A DNA stretch of 64,000 nt. Origin: Aurantimicrobium sp. INA4 (GTDB lineage Bacteria; Actinomycetota; Actinomycetes; Actinomycetales; Microbacteriaceae). The stretch is taken from NCBI RefSeq assembly GCF_027924525.1, contig NZ_AP027040.1, forward strand, positions 1,302,001 to 1,366,000, read 5' to 3'. Below are positions 18,035-26,265 of the stretch, in pieces. The stretch's first letter is position 1. Every line of letters begins with the position of its first letter. The translations under genes and the position numbers were made by a program. The notes under the pieces were generated by a model that did not search any database, was not told the DNA's origin, and saw only the letters and a list, made by a program, of their open reading frames with translations.

Positions 18035-18504
18035 GTGGAGCAGGCTCTCCCACAATCACAGTTGATGCAACAGGGCTGAACATCGTTATTGTTGCCGGGC
18101 AATGGCACGACGTCATCACCGACGCGATGATTGCATCCGCACAGCGCACCATTGATGCAAGCGGTGCAACTCATTCACTCGTTCGCGTTGCAGGAAGTTT
18201 CGAACTTCCGGTGGTGTGCAAAGCTGTCCTGGAAGCAGGCGCAGACGCCGTTGTTGCTCTCGGCGTCATCATCCGTGGTGGCACACCACACTTTGAGTTT
18301 GTCTCAGATGCAGCCACCTCTGGATTGACCCGCGTTGCGCTCGACACAGGTAAGCCTGTTGGCTTCGGAGTGCTCACCCTAGATGACGAACAGCAGGGTC
18401 TCGACCGTGCTGGACTGCCCGATTCCAAAGAAGATAAGGGTGAAGAAGCAGCACTCGCTGCCTTAGAAACAGCTGTTACCCTTCGAAAGATTCGTAACAA
18501 GTAG
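18031..18504 (+). CDS. ribH: 6,7-dimethyl-8-ribityllumazine synthase
   Basis: Condenses the two RibBA/RibD products to lumazine, the substrate of RibE; the family forms 60-mer or pentameric shells. The 157 residues include LNIVIVAGQWHDVITDAMI, VAGSFELPVVCKAVLEAG, ALGVIIRGGTPHFEFVSDA (with the catalytic His) and PVGFGVLTLDDEQQ. The start overlaps the ribBA stop (ATGA). It is the last gene of the operon; a leaderless-type promoter for the next gene lies directly after its stop. Confidence 0.95.
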   Translation: MSGAGSPTITVDATGLNIVIVAGQWHDVITDAMIASAQRTIDASGATHSLVRVAGSFELPVVCKAVLEAGADAVVALGVIIRGGTPHFEFVSDAATSGLTRVALDTGKPVGFGVLTLDDEQQGLDRAGLPDSKEDKGEEAALAALETAVTLRKIRNK

Positions 18505-18505
18505 C

Positions 18506-18511
18506 TAGGCT
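18506..18511 (+). promoter_or_regulatory. -10 element (TAGGCT) of a leaderless promoter
   Basis: TAGGCT is six bases before ATG 18518 in the short gap after ribH, and no clear ribosome site is present. Confidence 0.5.
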
Positions 18512-18517
18512 GAGGAT

Positions 18518-18877
18518 ATGGAACTTATAGTCACAATCCTCGTCATCCTTCACTTCATTGGTCTGTCTTATCTTTTGGGTGCATTCCTGCTCCAGATCAA
18601 GGACATTGCAAAGGGTAAGGGTCGCGTTGTTCGCGGCATGCTCGATGGTGCTTACACTCAGTTAGTTACCGGTGTCGCACTGACTGGTATCTACTCTGCC
18701 GGCCTTATTGAAGGCGAAGAGGTCAACAACACCAAGATTGCCGTGAAGCTCTCTGTGCTCATCGTGATCATTGTCTTGGCCCTGGTATTCCGCAAGCGCG
18801 AGGTTGCACCTTCGTGGGCACTGTGGTCCATCGGTGGACTGACCCTGCTCAACGTTATTCTCGCTGTCGCCTGGTAA
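18518..18877 (+). CDS. Small four-helix membrane protein of unknown function
   Basis: Not recognised. The 119-residue protein has four predicted membrane segments (about residues 3-24, 47-64, 74-93 and 97-117) and a short cytoplasmic-type loop, QIKDIAKGKGRVVRG. No catalytic motif is visible. It sits between ribH and an ABC exporter on the same strand, 10 bases before the latter. Similar small membrane proteins are common and poorly described in Microbacteriaceae. A link to either neighbour is only positional. Confidence 0.75.
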   Translation: MELIVTILVILHFIGLSYLLGAFLLQIKDIAKGKGRVVRGMLDGAYTQLVTGVALTGIYSAGLIEGEEVNNTKIAVKLSVLIVIIVLALVFRKREVAPSWALWSIGGLTLLNVILAVAW

Positions 18878-18887
18878 CTAGGACCTG

Positions 18888-20828
18888 ATGAGCTCACCCC
18901 GCATGGGTCGTCGTTCATCGGCCCCTGAAAATTCTTCAACCGCACCCAAAGCCAGCTTTGGGCAGTTGATGCCTTACCTGCTAGAACACAAGAAGGTTCT
19001 CTCTTTCGTCATTGTGCTCAGCGTGTTGGGTGCTGCCGCGTCATTGGCTCAACCGCTGTTGGTGGGACAGGTCATCAACCGTGTAAGTGCTGGTGAACTT
19101 ATGGGCAACCTCGTGTGGTTGCTTATCGGACTCGTAGTGGCATCTGCGCTGATTAATGGCTACCAGCACTACCTGCTCCAGCGCACCGGTGAGGGTGTAG
19201 TTCTTTCCTCCAGGCGTCGACTCGTGGCGCGAATTCTGCGTTTGCCCATTAGCGAATTTGATACCAGGCGGACCGGTGACCTCGTCTCCCGCGTGGGCAG
19301 TGACACGACCTTGCTTCGTGCGGTTTTGACCCAAGGACTTGTTGAAGCCATTGGTGGTTCGCTGACGTTCATTGGTGCCATTATCGCGATGGCAATCATT
19401 GACCCAGTCCTGCTCGGACTCACTGTCTTGGTGGTCTTTAGCGCCATCATCATCGTCACCGTTCTCTCTCGCCGCATTCGCGTGGCAAGCAGAAAAGCGC
19501 AAGCCAAAGTGGGCGAGCTCGCTGCATCGGTCGAGCGTGCCATTTCTGCCGTGCGCACTGTGCGTGCCGCTAATGCGACAGATAGAGAAATCAAGGTCGT
19601 TGATGACGAGGCCGAGGGCGCCTGGCGCATGGGAATCAAGGTTGCCAAGATTTCTGCTTTGGTCGTCCCTGTTGCCGGCATCGCCATGCAGGTAGCTTTC
19701 CTCACCGTATTAGGTGTGGGCGGTTTCCGCGTTGCCTCTGGTGCCATCACGGTAGCTAATTTGGTCACCTTCATCTTGTTCTTGTTCATGATGATCATGC
19801 CCTTAGGTCAAGCGTTTGGTGCGATCACCTCGGTGAACTCAGCACTCGGTGCTCTCGGGCGTATTCAAGAAATCATTGCCCTGCCCAGCGAAGGCGAGTT
19901 CGACCGTGATCTCGCCCCCTTAGCCAAACTGGATAACGGCGCCCGCGGCGCAGTGAAGAGTTCCCCAGTAGCGGTGGAGTTCGTCGACGTTCGGTTCTCA
20001 TATCCAGTTCTTGTTCTTCCGGTTGAGGAAGATGAGAGCACGACCGATCCCACCGCCAAAATGTCTCGTGCGGAGAAAGCGCGGATCAAAGCTGGCGGTG
20101 CCGCAGGTGAAGCTCTCGCCGAGGAAGCGAAGCCCATTACCGAGGCTCCCGAGATTCTCAAGGGAGTATCTTTCAGCGTTGCGCACGGAACTCGTGCCGC
20201 ACTCGTAGGGCCTTCCGGTGCCGGCAAATCAACCATTCTGGGTCTGATCGAAAGATTCTATGATCCCAGCTCGGGCGAGATTCGTGTCGGTGGTATCGAC
20301 ATCAAGGCACTCGGGCGTGAAGATTTGCGTGCGCAGATTGGTTATGTCGAGCAGGACGCACCGGTGCTTGCTGGCTCCTTACGAGATAACCTCCTGCTGG
20401 GTTCACCCAACTCAACAGATGAGGAATGCATTGCCGTATTGGCGGATGTTAACCTCACCTCTGTCCTTGAGCGCAGCCCGCTTGGCTTGGATGCTCCCGT
20501 CGGTGAAGAGGGTGTCATGCTCTCCGGTGGTGAACGTCAACGGTTGGCTATCGCTCGTGCGTTGTTAGCTGCGCCACCCATTTTGTTGCTGGATGAATCC
20601 ACCTCAAGTTTGGATGGGGCGAACGAGCAACTCATGCGTGAGGCAATTGACCGTGTTGCACAAGATCGCACGCTCATCATCATCGCGCACCGCCTCTCCA
20701 CCGTCGTTGATAGTGATCAGATTATTGTTCTGGAAAACGGTGCTGTTGTGGGAACGGGAACACATTCTGAACTTGTGAAGACAACCCCTCTGTACAAAAA
20801 CTTGGCCAAACACCAGCTGTTGGTCTAG
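18888..20828 (+). CDS. ABC exporter (fused permease and ATPase)
   Basis: Half-transporter of the MsbA/LmrA type; substrate unknown. In 646 residues the first 330 hold six membrane helices with exporter coupling sequences (TRRTGDLVSRVGSDTTLLR). The nucleotide-binding domain has Walker A GPSGAGKST, a Q-loop in VEQDAPV, signature LSGGERQR, Walker B ILLLDEST and the H-loop AHRLS. An insertion of about 50 residues rich in Glu, Ala and Lys (around 383-432) separates the first two strands of the ATPase domain and is not usual. The start ATG 18888 has AGGA four bases upstream. It probably works as a homodimer. Confidence 0.9.
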   Translation: MSSPRMGRRSSAPENSSTAPKASFGQLMPYLLEHKKVLSFVIVLSVLGAAASLAQPLLVGQVINRVSAGELMGNLVWLLIGLVVASALINGYQHYLLQRTGEGVVLSSRRRLVARILRLPISEFDTRRTGDLVSRVGSDTTLLRAVLTQGLVEAIGGSLTFIGAIIAMAIIDPVLLGLTVLVVFSAIIIVTVLSRRIRVASRKAQAKVGELAASVERAISAVRTVRAANATDREIKVVDDEAEGAWRMGIKVAKISALVVPVAGIAMQVAFLTVLGVGGFRVASGAITVANLVTFILFLFMMIMPLGQAFGAITSVNSALGALGRIQEIIALPSEGEFDRDLAPLAKLDNGARGAVKSSPVAVEFVDVRFSYPVLVLPVEEDESTTDPTAKMSRAEKARIKAGGAAGEALAEEAKPITEAPEILKGVSFSVAHGTRAALVGPSGAGKSTILGLIERFYDPSSGEIRVGGIDIKALGREDLRAQIGYVEQDAPVLAGSLRDNLLLGSPNSTDEECIAVLADVNLTSVLERSPLGLDAPVGEEGVMLSGGERQRLAIARALLAAPPILLLDESTSSLDGANEQLMREAIDRVAQDRTLIIIAHRLSTVVDSDQIIVLENGAVVGTGTHSELVKTTPLYKNLAKHQLLV

Positions 20829-20840
20829 GCCTGCAAACAC

Positions 20841-20870
20841 AGAATCCCCCTCCTATTGGAGGGGGATTCT
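20841..20870. terminator. Bidirectional terminator between the ABC exporter and gabD genes
   Basis: A perfect 13-base stem (20841-20853 with 20858-20870), TATT loop, followed by a short T-rich stretch. It serves two converging genes. Confidence 0.88.
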
Positions 20871-20886
20871 TTATGTGTTGGGAAGA

Positions 20887-22359
20887 TTAGGCGAAAGGGT
20901 TGGGTGTCATGGTGTACTTCACAGAGAGGTACTCATTGATACCCTCAAAACCACCTTCACGGCCCAAACCGGACATCTTGACACCACCAAATGGTGCTGA
21001 AGCGTTGGAGATCACTCCAGCGTTGAGACCCATCATGCCGGTCTGTAGTTTCTCAATCAGACGCTGACCTCGTTGGAAATCTTCGGTGTAGACGTAACCG
21101 ATAAGACCGTATTCTGTGTCGTTAGCAATCTTGATGCCTTCTTCCTCGGTGGAGAAAGTAGTAATCGAGAGAACAGGTCCAAAAATTTCTTCTGTCATGA
21201 TGTCTGCGCCAGGCTTGACACCGGTGAGAACGGTGGGCTCATAGAAGGTTCCTGCACCGTCGATGGCTTTACCACCGGTGAGCACGGTTGCACCCTTAGC
21301 GACAGCGTCTTGAACGAGTTCGTTTGCTTTCGCCACAGCCTTTTCATCGATAAGGGGACCAATGCTGACGCCCTCTTCAGTGCCGCGGCCAATCTTCATT
21401 GCCTTCACGCGCTCGGTAACCTTCTTGGCAAATTCTTCGGCAACTGCCTCGTGAACAATAACGCGGTTGGCTGCGGTGCAGGCCTGACCGATGTTGCGGA
21501 ACTTTGCAATCATGACGCCATCGACGGCCTTATCAAGATCTGCATCTTCAAAGACCAGGAATGGTGCATTTCCGCCCAGTTCCATGGAGGTGCGCAGCAT
21601 GTTTTCAGTTGCAAGCTTCATCAATGATTGGCCCACACCGGTGGAACCGGTGAAGGAAAGCTTACGCAGACGCTTATCGGTCACAATGGGATCAGATACA
21701 GCTGCGGTGGTGGAGGTGGTGAAGACGTTCACCACACCTGCGGGAACACCGACTTCTTCCAAGATTTTCACGAAATACAACGTGGTCAGTGGCGTCAGAG
21801 TTGCTGGCTTCACGACGACCGTGCAACCTGCCGCTAACGCTGGAGCAATCTTGCGGGTAGCCATTGCCAGTGGAAAGTTCCAGGGCGTAATGAGGTAGCT
21901 CGGGCCAACGGGCATGTGGGTCACAATGGTGCGACCGGTGCCTTCAGGGTTAGTTCCATAGCGACCGGTAATGCGGACGGCCTCTTCACTGAACCAGCGA
22001 AGGAACTCAGAGCCATAGTTGACTTCACCGATGGCCTCAGCAAGGGGCTTACCCATCTCGAGGGTCATGAGAAGTGCAAACTCGTTCTTGAGCTCCTGAA
22101 CGCGATCAAAAGCTTTGCGGAGAATGTCACTGCGAACACGTGGAGGAGTTGCTGCCCATGCATCCTGTGCTGCAACGGCAGCATCTAGAGCTTTCATTCC
22201 GTCTGCCGGAGATGCATCGGCAATGTTTTTCAGTACAGCACCTGTTGCAGGGTCGTGCACGGCAACCGTCTTGCCTCCTTCTGCATCAACCCACTGACCG
22301 TTGATGTACAACTGAGTTGGTACCTGTGCAAGCAGTTCTGATTCGGAAATCGTTGACAT
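20887..22359 (-). CDS. gabD: Succinate-semialdehyde dehydrogenase (NAD(P)+)
   Basis: Oxidises succinate semialdehyde to succinate, which can enter the TCA cycle through the Sdh complex encoded nearby. The 490 residues carry the ALDH core: ITPWNFPLAMATRKIAPALA, KPATLTPL, FTGSTGVGQ, the general-base Glu in SMELGGNAPF and the catalytic Cys in NIGQACTAANR. EEIFGPVLSI and MSGLGREGG follow near the C-terminus. Similarity to GabD-type enzymes is strong in the N-terminal and ELGGNAPF regions, but substrate choice in ALDHs is hard to read by eye. AAAAGGTG precedes the ATG. A palindrome upstream may be an operator. Confidence 0.87.
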   Translation of the reverse strand: MSTISESELLAQVPTQLYINGQWVDAEGGKTVAVHDPATGAVLKNIADASPADGMKALDAAVAAQDAWAATPPRVRSDILRKAFDRVQELKNEFALLMTLEMGKPLAEAIGEVNYGSEFLRWFSEEAVRITGRYGTNPEGTGRTIVTHMPVGPSYLITPWNFPLAMATRKIAPALAAGCTVVVKPATLTPLTTLYFVKILEEVGVPAGVVNVFTTSTTAAVSDPIVTDKRLRKLSFTGSTGVGQSLMKLATENMLRTSMELGGNAPFLVFEDADLDKAVDGVMIAKFRNIGQACTAANRVIVHEAVAEEFAKKVTERVKAMKIGRGTEEGVSIGPLIDEKAVAKANELVQDAVAKGATVLTGGKAIDGAGTFYEPTVLTGVKPGADIMTEEIFGPVLSITTFSTEEEGIKIANDTEYGLIGYVYTEDFQRGQRLIEKLQTGMMGLNAGVISNASAPFGGVKMSGLGREGGFEGINEYLSVKYTMTPNPFA

Positions 22360-22392
22360 TCTTCACCTTTTCTACGAATTCCTTATTCTATT

Positions 22393-22403
22393 CCCAAATT
22401 GGG
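22393..22403. promoter_or_regulatory. Small palindrome upstream of gabD
   Basis: CCCAA-A-TTGGG is a perfect 11-base inverted repeat about 35 bases before the gabD start, within an AT-rich promoter-like region. It is a possible regulator site; no matching regulator is adjacent. Confidence 0.35.
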
Positions 22404-22512
22404 TACGAAATAAAGAGGTCGTTAGGACTCAAACGATAATACAAGAATCGACCGGATTTTGTCCCCCGCAAACCACAAAAAGACGCAGTGCACGAGAAGA
22501 TCTGACTTTAGG

Positions 22513-22588
22513 TGGGGCCGCCTGCGGGAATTGAACCCGCGACCTATTCTTTACGAGGGAATCGCTCTACCAACTGAGCTAAGGCGGC
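22513..22588 (-). tRNA. tRNA-Thr (anticodon CGT)
   Basis: A complete cloverleaf on the minus strand. The acceptor stem GCCGCCT/AGGCGGC is perfect, the D arm is GCTC-AGTTGGTA-GAGC and the T arm is GCGGG-TTCAATT-CCCGC. The anticodon loop CTCGTAA gives CGT, reading ACG threonine codons. The base pair next to the loop (31-39) is C-A, a mismatch. The 3' sequence allows discriminator C followed by an encoded CCA (22515-22513). Confidence 0.95.
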
Positions 22589-22632
22589 GTGAACCGCCAC
22601 AGGCGGAACAAGTACCTAGCTTAGTAGCTTGT

Positions 22633-23223
22633 TTATTTGCTCTGCGAGTTGCGTCGACCGCGCAGCGCAATAATCACAATGACAAGAGCTAGCAAGCCAG
22701 CTACTGCCGCGGAGATGCCAAGGAAGAGTTGCATTTGAGGCACGGCAGGATCGTGAACCGAAGTAGTGCGCAACATGTCTTCAGTGACCACAGGCTCCTC
22801 AATGGGCATAGGGGTTTCAACCGGTGCTGGTTCAACAGCAGAACCCTCAACCGTGAAGTCAATCTGGCCCGTGGCGGGGTGGCCATCGATAGAAACAATG
22901 CGATAGACCGCGGTATAGCTTCCGTTGGGCAGTGCACCTTGAACGATCGGAACTGTCATCGTTGCACCCGATGCGTCAAAGGTTGGAGCTCCGAGTTCAA
23001 AGCCTGTTCCGTCTGATGCAGTCAACACAACCTCAGGTGGAAAACTTTGCTCCACAGGCTCGACAAAGGTGAACTGTAGTTCGCTGACATCCGACACAAC
23101 GGCCCCGTTTGCGGGGACAGAGAGAAATTCATCGCTGTGTGCATTGGCCACGCTTGAGAAACCGAGAACAGCAGCAACACTCAATAGCATGGCTGCTAAC
23201 ACTGCGCGAAAACGACGAATCAT
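22633..23223 (-). CDS. copC: CopC-domain periplasmic-type copper-binding protein with membrane anchor
   Basis: Extracytoplasmic copper carrier. The 196-residue protein has a signal peptide cut so that the mature chain starts with His (HSDEFLSVPANGAVV). A CopC beta-sandwich of about 95 residues follows, including SIDGHPATGQIDF, whose Asp-x-His plus the N-terminal His match the Cu(II) site of CopC. A Pro/Glu linker and a C-terminal membrane helix with an Arg/Lys tail anchor it. No fused CopD domain is present. Its start overlaps the DyP peroxidase stop (ATGA), placing it third in the copper operon behind the BlaI operators. Confidence 0.9.
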   Translation of the reverse strand: MIRRFRAVLAAMLLSVAAVLGFSSVANAHSDEFLSVPANGAVVSDVSELQFTFVEPVEQSFPPEVVLTASDGTGFELGAPTFDASGATMTVPIVQGALPNGSYTAVYRIVSIDGHPATGQIDFTVEGSAVEPAPVETPMPIEEPVVTEDMLRTTSVHDPAVPQMQLFLGISAAVAGLLALVIVIIALRGRRNSQSK

Positions 23224-24458
23224 GACAGTAATCCTTCTCCAATAAATCCACCAGGCTGACAGCCAGGAGGTAATGCAAACACTGCTGAGCCTATGGGGGT
23301 AGTCCAGGTGTTTAGTAAGTCTAAATCAGCAAGCCGTTGTTGTACCGGCACAAATTGGTGACTGACGTTTGCCATATACGCCGCAAAGAGTAACCCCACA
23401 TTTGGGGAGCCATCGGAGTTGATTCCTTCGTCATAGTTCAATGGTCGGCGAAGGAACTTCTGAGTTACATCATCGGTTCGAGCACGGCGCATATGTGCGA
23501 AAGAAGGAATGACCGGCAAACCATTGTCTGATTTTGCGGCAAGGTTTGGGGGGTCGAATTCATTGACTCCTGTGAGCGGGGCCCCATTTGACAGCTTTCG
23601 CCCCACTGAGAGTTCCTTACTTCCGTCATCCAGCTTGTCCCAGGTATCCAAGTTCATTGCAATACGCCGCAATACCATCGAGGTTCCACCGTCAAACCAT
23701 CGAGGTGACCCCTGCGCCCAAACTTGTGCGTCAAACTCTTCAGGAGTTCGGGGTTTGACGGTGCCATCAACTTGGCCGAAGAGATTTCGCCCTGTTTGAC
23801 CCTCTGGTTTTGCCCCGGGTGTGGAGGTAAAACCACTTTGTGACCAGAGGATCGTGGCAAAACTACGCGCAGTTCTCGTGAGCTGACGCACAGCGTGTAA
23901 GAGCGAGAGAGGATCATCTGACCCCACCTGAATCACCAGGTCTCCGCCTGAGAATTCGGGCTTCAGCTTGTCAATGGAGAAAGTTGGAAGTTCAACAAAG
24001 CCAGCAGGAATCTTGGAGTCCAAGCCCAGCTTGGTAAAGAAGCTCGGGCCAAAACCAAAAGTTGCTGTGAGGCGAGCTGGATTGAGTGCGAGATAGGGAT
24101 CGTTTTCTGGCAATGCCGGTACGCCCTGCGTTAGGCGCGCGGCGTCATCGGTGAGCAAACGCATCATCCGAATAGCGCCTTCACGATCCGTCGAAGGCTT
24201 TAGTTTCCAACCCAGAAATGTTCCATACGCCTGTGAGGGTGTCTCAATTCCAGCTTGGTGTTTTCCGTAAAACGGAACTTTTTGTTGGCCTAAATCCCCG
24301 GATGCGGCTTTCTGCGCAGCCTCAGCTTGAGCTACGGCATACCCCGTTCCCACCCCAATTGCAGCAACTCCGGTGGCAAGCCCAGCAGAAACGAGGAAAC
24401 CTCGCCGCGATACGGCAGGGCGAGGTTCCTGTGTTTCTGATTGAGAAAACTCTGACAT
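23220..24458 (-). CDS. Tat-exported DyP-type heme peroxidase
   Basis: Dye-decolourising-type peroxidase of the EfeB/DtpA class, exported folded through Tat. In 412 residues the twin-arginine signal SRRGFLVSAGLATG (about 18-31) is clear. The family motif GxxDG is GQVDG with the distal Asp. FAHMRRARTDD probably holds the proximal heme His, and LRRPLNYDEG the distal Arg region. In Streptomyces a Tat-exported DyP is co-expressed with a PCuAC protein for extracytoplasmic copper handling, which fits this operon; EfeB-like iron/heme use is the alternative. It lies between the PCuAC gene (29 bases upstream) and copC (four-base overlap). Confidence 0.91.
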   Translation of the reverse strand: MSEFSQSETQEPRPAVSRRGFLVSAGLATGVAAIGVGTGYAVAQAEAAQKAASGDLGQQKVPFYGKHQAGIETPSQAYGTFLGWKLKPSTDREGAIRMMRLLTDDAARLTQGVPALPENDPYLALNPARLTATFGFGPSFFTKLGLDSKIPAGFVELPTFSIDKLKPEFSGGDLVIQVGSDDPLSLLHAVRQLTRTARSFATILWSQSGFTSTPGAKPEGQTGRNLFGQVDGTVKPRTPEEFDAQVWAQGSPRWFDGGTSMVLRRIAMNLDTWDKLDDGSKELSVGRKLSNGAPLTGVNEFDPPNLAAKSDNGLPVIPSFAHMRRARTDDVTQKFLRRPLNYDEGINSDGSPNVGLLFAAYMANVSHQFVPVQQRLADLDLLNTWTTPIGSAVFALPPGCQPGGFIGEGLLS

Positions 24459-24487
24459 GTAATTTGCCTATCAGGACTATCTGAGAG

Positions 24488-25042
24488 TTAGTGACTCATT
24501 TCCATCGAACCCTCGGCGTCAGCCTCTGGGTCGTAGGTTTCATTTGCGTTTGCTATTTCACGAGCTATTGCCTCGATAGGAAGAGAAGTTCCGTTGGAAA
24601 ATTCCAATGTCAAAGTGATGGTGCTTCCAGCAGGAATTGGCTTGAGAAGATCCCAGTACATCACGTGATATCCACCTGGCTTGAGGGTAACGGAGCCCTT
24701 TGCCGGAATAACAATTCCACCATTGGCCTCTTGCATCACCATGTCACCGGCATCGTTCTTGACTACTTCATGAATTTCAAGTGGAGACTGGGTTAGACCA
24801 TCGGTGGTGTTTGTGGCACCTACGAGCGTGATGTCTTCATCGGATGAGTTCTCTAAGGTCATAAACACACCTGTCATTGCCATACCGTCCATGAGTTCAG
24901 GTACTGCTTTGACCCATGCATCAGTCGCCATTGGGGCGACAGGTTGAGGCGTTGCTGGGGCGCAGCCCACCAAAGCCAAAGCCGCAACGACAATGCTGGT
25001 CAGAGAAAGACCACGCCTGATGGGGAAAGTTGTTGTGCTCAC
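24488..25042 (-). CDS. PCuAC-family copper chaperone lipoprotein
   Basis: Extracytoplasmic Cu(I) chaperone, in other bacteria delivering copper to cytochrome oxidase. The 184-residue protein has a lipoprotein signal ending ALVGCAP. The PCuAC copper motif is present as His in LEIHEVV, Met in GDMVMQ, then GGYHVMY. The C-terminal tail ends in MEMSH, adding possible metal ligands. The start is GTG 25042 with AAAGGA upstream. An in-frame ATG at 25090 would put coding sequence inside the BlaI operator and lacks a signal, so it is rejected. First gene of the operon PCuAC-DyP-CopC. Confidence 0.9.
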   Translation of the reverse strand: MSTTTFPIRRGLSLTSIVVAALALVGCAPATPQPVAPMATDAWVKAVPELMDGMAMTGVFMTLENSSDEDITLVGATNTTDGLTQSPLEIHEVVKNDAGDMVMQEANGGIVIPAKGSVTLKPGGYHVMYWDLLKPIPAGSTITLTLEFSNGTSLPIEAIAREIANANETYDPEADAEGSMEMSH

Positions 25043-25065
25043 TCGAGTTCCTTTGTGATGGGTGT

Positions 25066-25111
25066 ATTCTACGTAACGTAGAATATTCATATTATTCTAC
25101 AAAACGTAGAA
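25066..25111. promoter_or_regulatory. Twin BlaI-type operators between the copper operon and blaI
   Basis: Two copies of TTCTAC-N5-GTAGAA lie at 25067-25083 and 25095-25111, centres 28 bases apart. The first is a perfect 19-base palindrome (25066-25084). BlaI/MecI/CopY repressors bind dyads of this TAC-N-GTA type. They sit in the 89-base gap between divergent start codons, so the regulator very likely controls both the copper operon and itself. Confidence 0.85.
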
Positions 25112-25131
25112 CTAGCAATGTGGGAGAGACA

Positions 25132-25491
25132 ATGACCCCTTCTCGCAATCGAGGAGAGCTCGAAGCAGCAATCATGGACATCCTTTGGGCATCTGAAACT
25201 GCTCTCACCGCAAAAGAAGTTCAGGCGACATTTACCGAGAATGTTCCTGCAATCACAACTTTGATTACCGTGCTCGACAGAATGTGTGCCAAAGGTCAGG
25301 TCACCAAATCAGCATCAGGTGGGCGCAGTTTCGTTTTCTCTGCAACAACCAACAAAGTGGATCACGTCACTGATCTAATGAACAATGCTCTCCTCAGTGC
25401 TGATGACCATGTGGCGGCATTACTACATTTCGCGGGCACACTCTCTGAAGATGATCGAGCGTTCCTGCGTAAAGCAATCGATAATTCATAA
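25132..25491 (+). CDS. blaI: BlaI/MecI/CopY-family transcriptional repressor
   Basis: Winged-helix dimeric repressor. The 119 residues begin GELEAAIMDILWAS, typical of the family, followed by LTAKEVQATF and ITTLITVLDRMCAKGQVTKS (recognition helix and wing). A short dimerisation region ends ADDHVAALLHFAGTLSEDDRAFL. The start is ATG 25132 with GGGAGAG upstream; longer frames run through the operators. It is followed six bases later by an M56 protease, the usual BlaI-BlaR1-like pairing. Regulation of the divergent copper operon is inferred from the twin operators; whether copper or a cell-wall signal is sensed is not visible. Confidence 0.9.
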   Translation: MTPSRNRGELEAAIMDILWASETALTAKEVQATFTENVPAITTLITVLDRMCAKGQVTKSASGGRSFVFSATTNKVDHVTDLMNNALLSADDHVAALLHFAGTLSEDDRAFLRKAIDNS

Positions 25492-25497
25492 CTGAAG

Positions 25498-26265
25498 ATG
25501 TCACTTCAGGCAATCGTGATTCTCTTTGGCGTATACGCCATTGTCACGCTCGTTGCTCCGAGAGTTCTCGTTGCACCCCAGCTAATGAACAAGCATCCCC
25601 GGTTTGTACTGTTTACCTGGCTCGCTTCGCTGGGAATTGCAGGTATTTCCCTCATCCTCGCTCTCAGCGGGTTAGTTAGTCGCGCCCTCGAACAACACGT
25701 CGAAGATCCTGACTATGCCCGAATCATTTTCCCCATCCTGGATCAGGTCTTTGGATGGATTGCGTTAGCTGCTCTCGGTATCTTGGCCTTCCGGCTCATT
25801 GCTGCGGTGGGTGATTTACGTACTTCTCGAGCAGAACTGTTGTCACAGTGGCAGATGATTTCCACAAGTTCACAACATCACACAATCGACGGTCATAGCG
25901 TTCACGTCTTTGATTTACCAGAAAATATTTTGATGGCTATCCCTTCAGCGCACACTATCGTTGCGAGCACGGGATTAATTCAGGCCCTATCTTCGAGTGA
26001 ATTAGGAGCTGCGCTCGTTCACGAACAAACACACATCAACGAACATCATGGGGCCATCCGTGAAGCAGGGGTCTTAGCGGTCGCAGTGGCACCCGGTTTC
26101 TCAGCAAGTGCCCGAATGGCACAGGCAACTCGAATCGCAACGGAGCTTATTGCCGACGATGAAGCAGTGAAGCTGTACGGTCCTGAAGTCGTTGTACACG
26201 CGCTCGAAGCGGCGTTTGGTACATCCCCACTCATTGAAGAACGAGTGGCCCGGCTGCGTAATTAG
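25498..26265 (+). CDS. M56-family membrane metalloprotease (BlaR1-like, no sensor domain)
   Basis: Likely inactivates the adjacent BlaI-type repressor by proteolysis. The 255 residues have three hydrophobic segments in the first 110. The zinc-protease motif is GAALVHEQTHINEHHG (HEXXH, about residue 180), followed by a helical region with ELIADDEAV. There is no extracellular beta-lactam-binding domain as in BlaR1, so the signal must be different. It follows the repressor gene by six bases. Its end overlaps the converging hydrolase gene by four bases, and no terminator separates them. Confidence 0.88.
   Translation: MSLQAIVILFGVYAIVTLVAPRVLVAPQLMNKHPRFVLFTWLASLGIAGISLILALSGLVSRALEQHVEDPDYARIIFPILDQVFGWIALAALGILAFRLIAAVGDLRTSRAELLSQWQMISTSSQHHTIDGHSVHVFDLPENILMAIPSAHTIVASTGLIQALSSSELGAALVHEQTHINEHHGAIREAGVLAVAVAPGFSASARMAQATRIATELIADDEAVKLYGPEVVVHALEAAFGTSPLIEERVARLRN

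Noticed and set aside
25043..25090. N-terminal extension of the PCuAC gene to ATG 25090
   Set aside because: It would lie inside the first BlaI operator and destroy the lipoprotein signal position.
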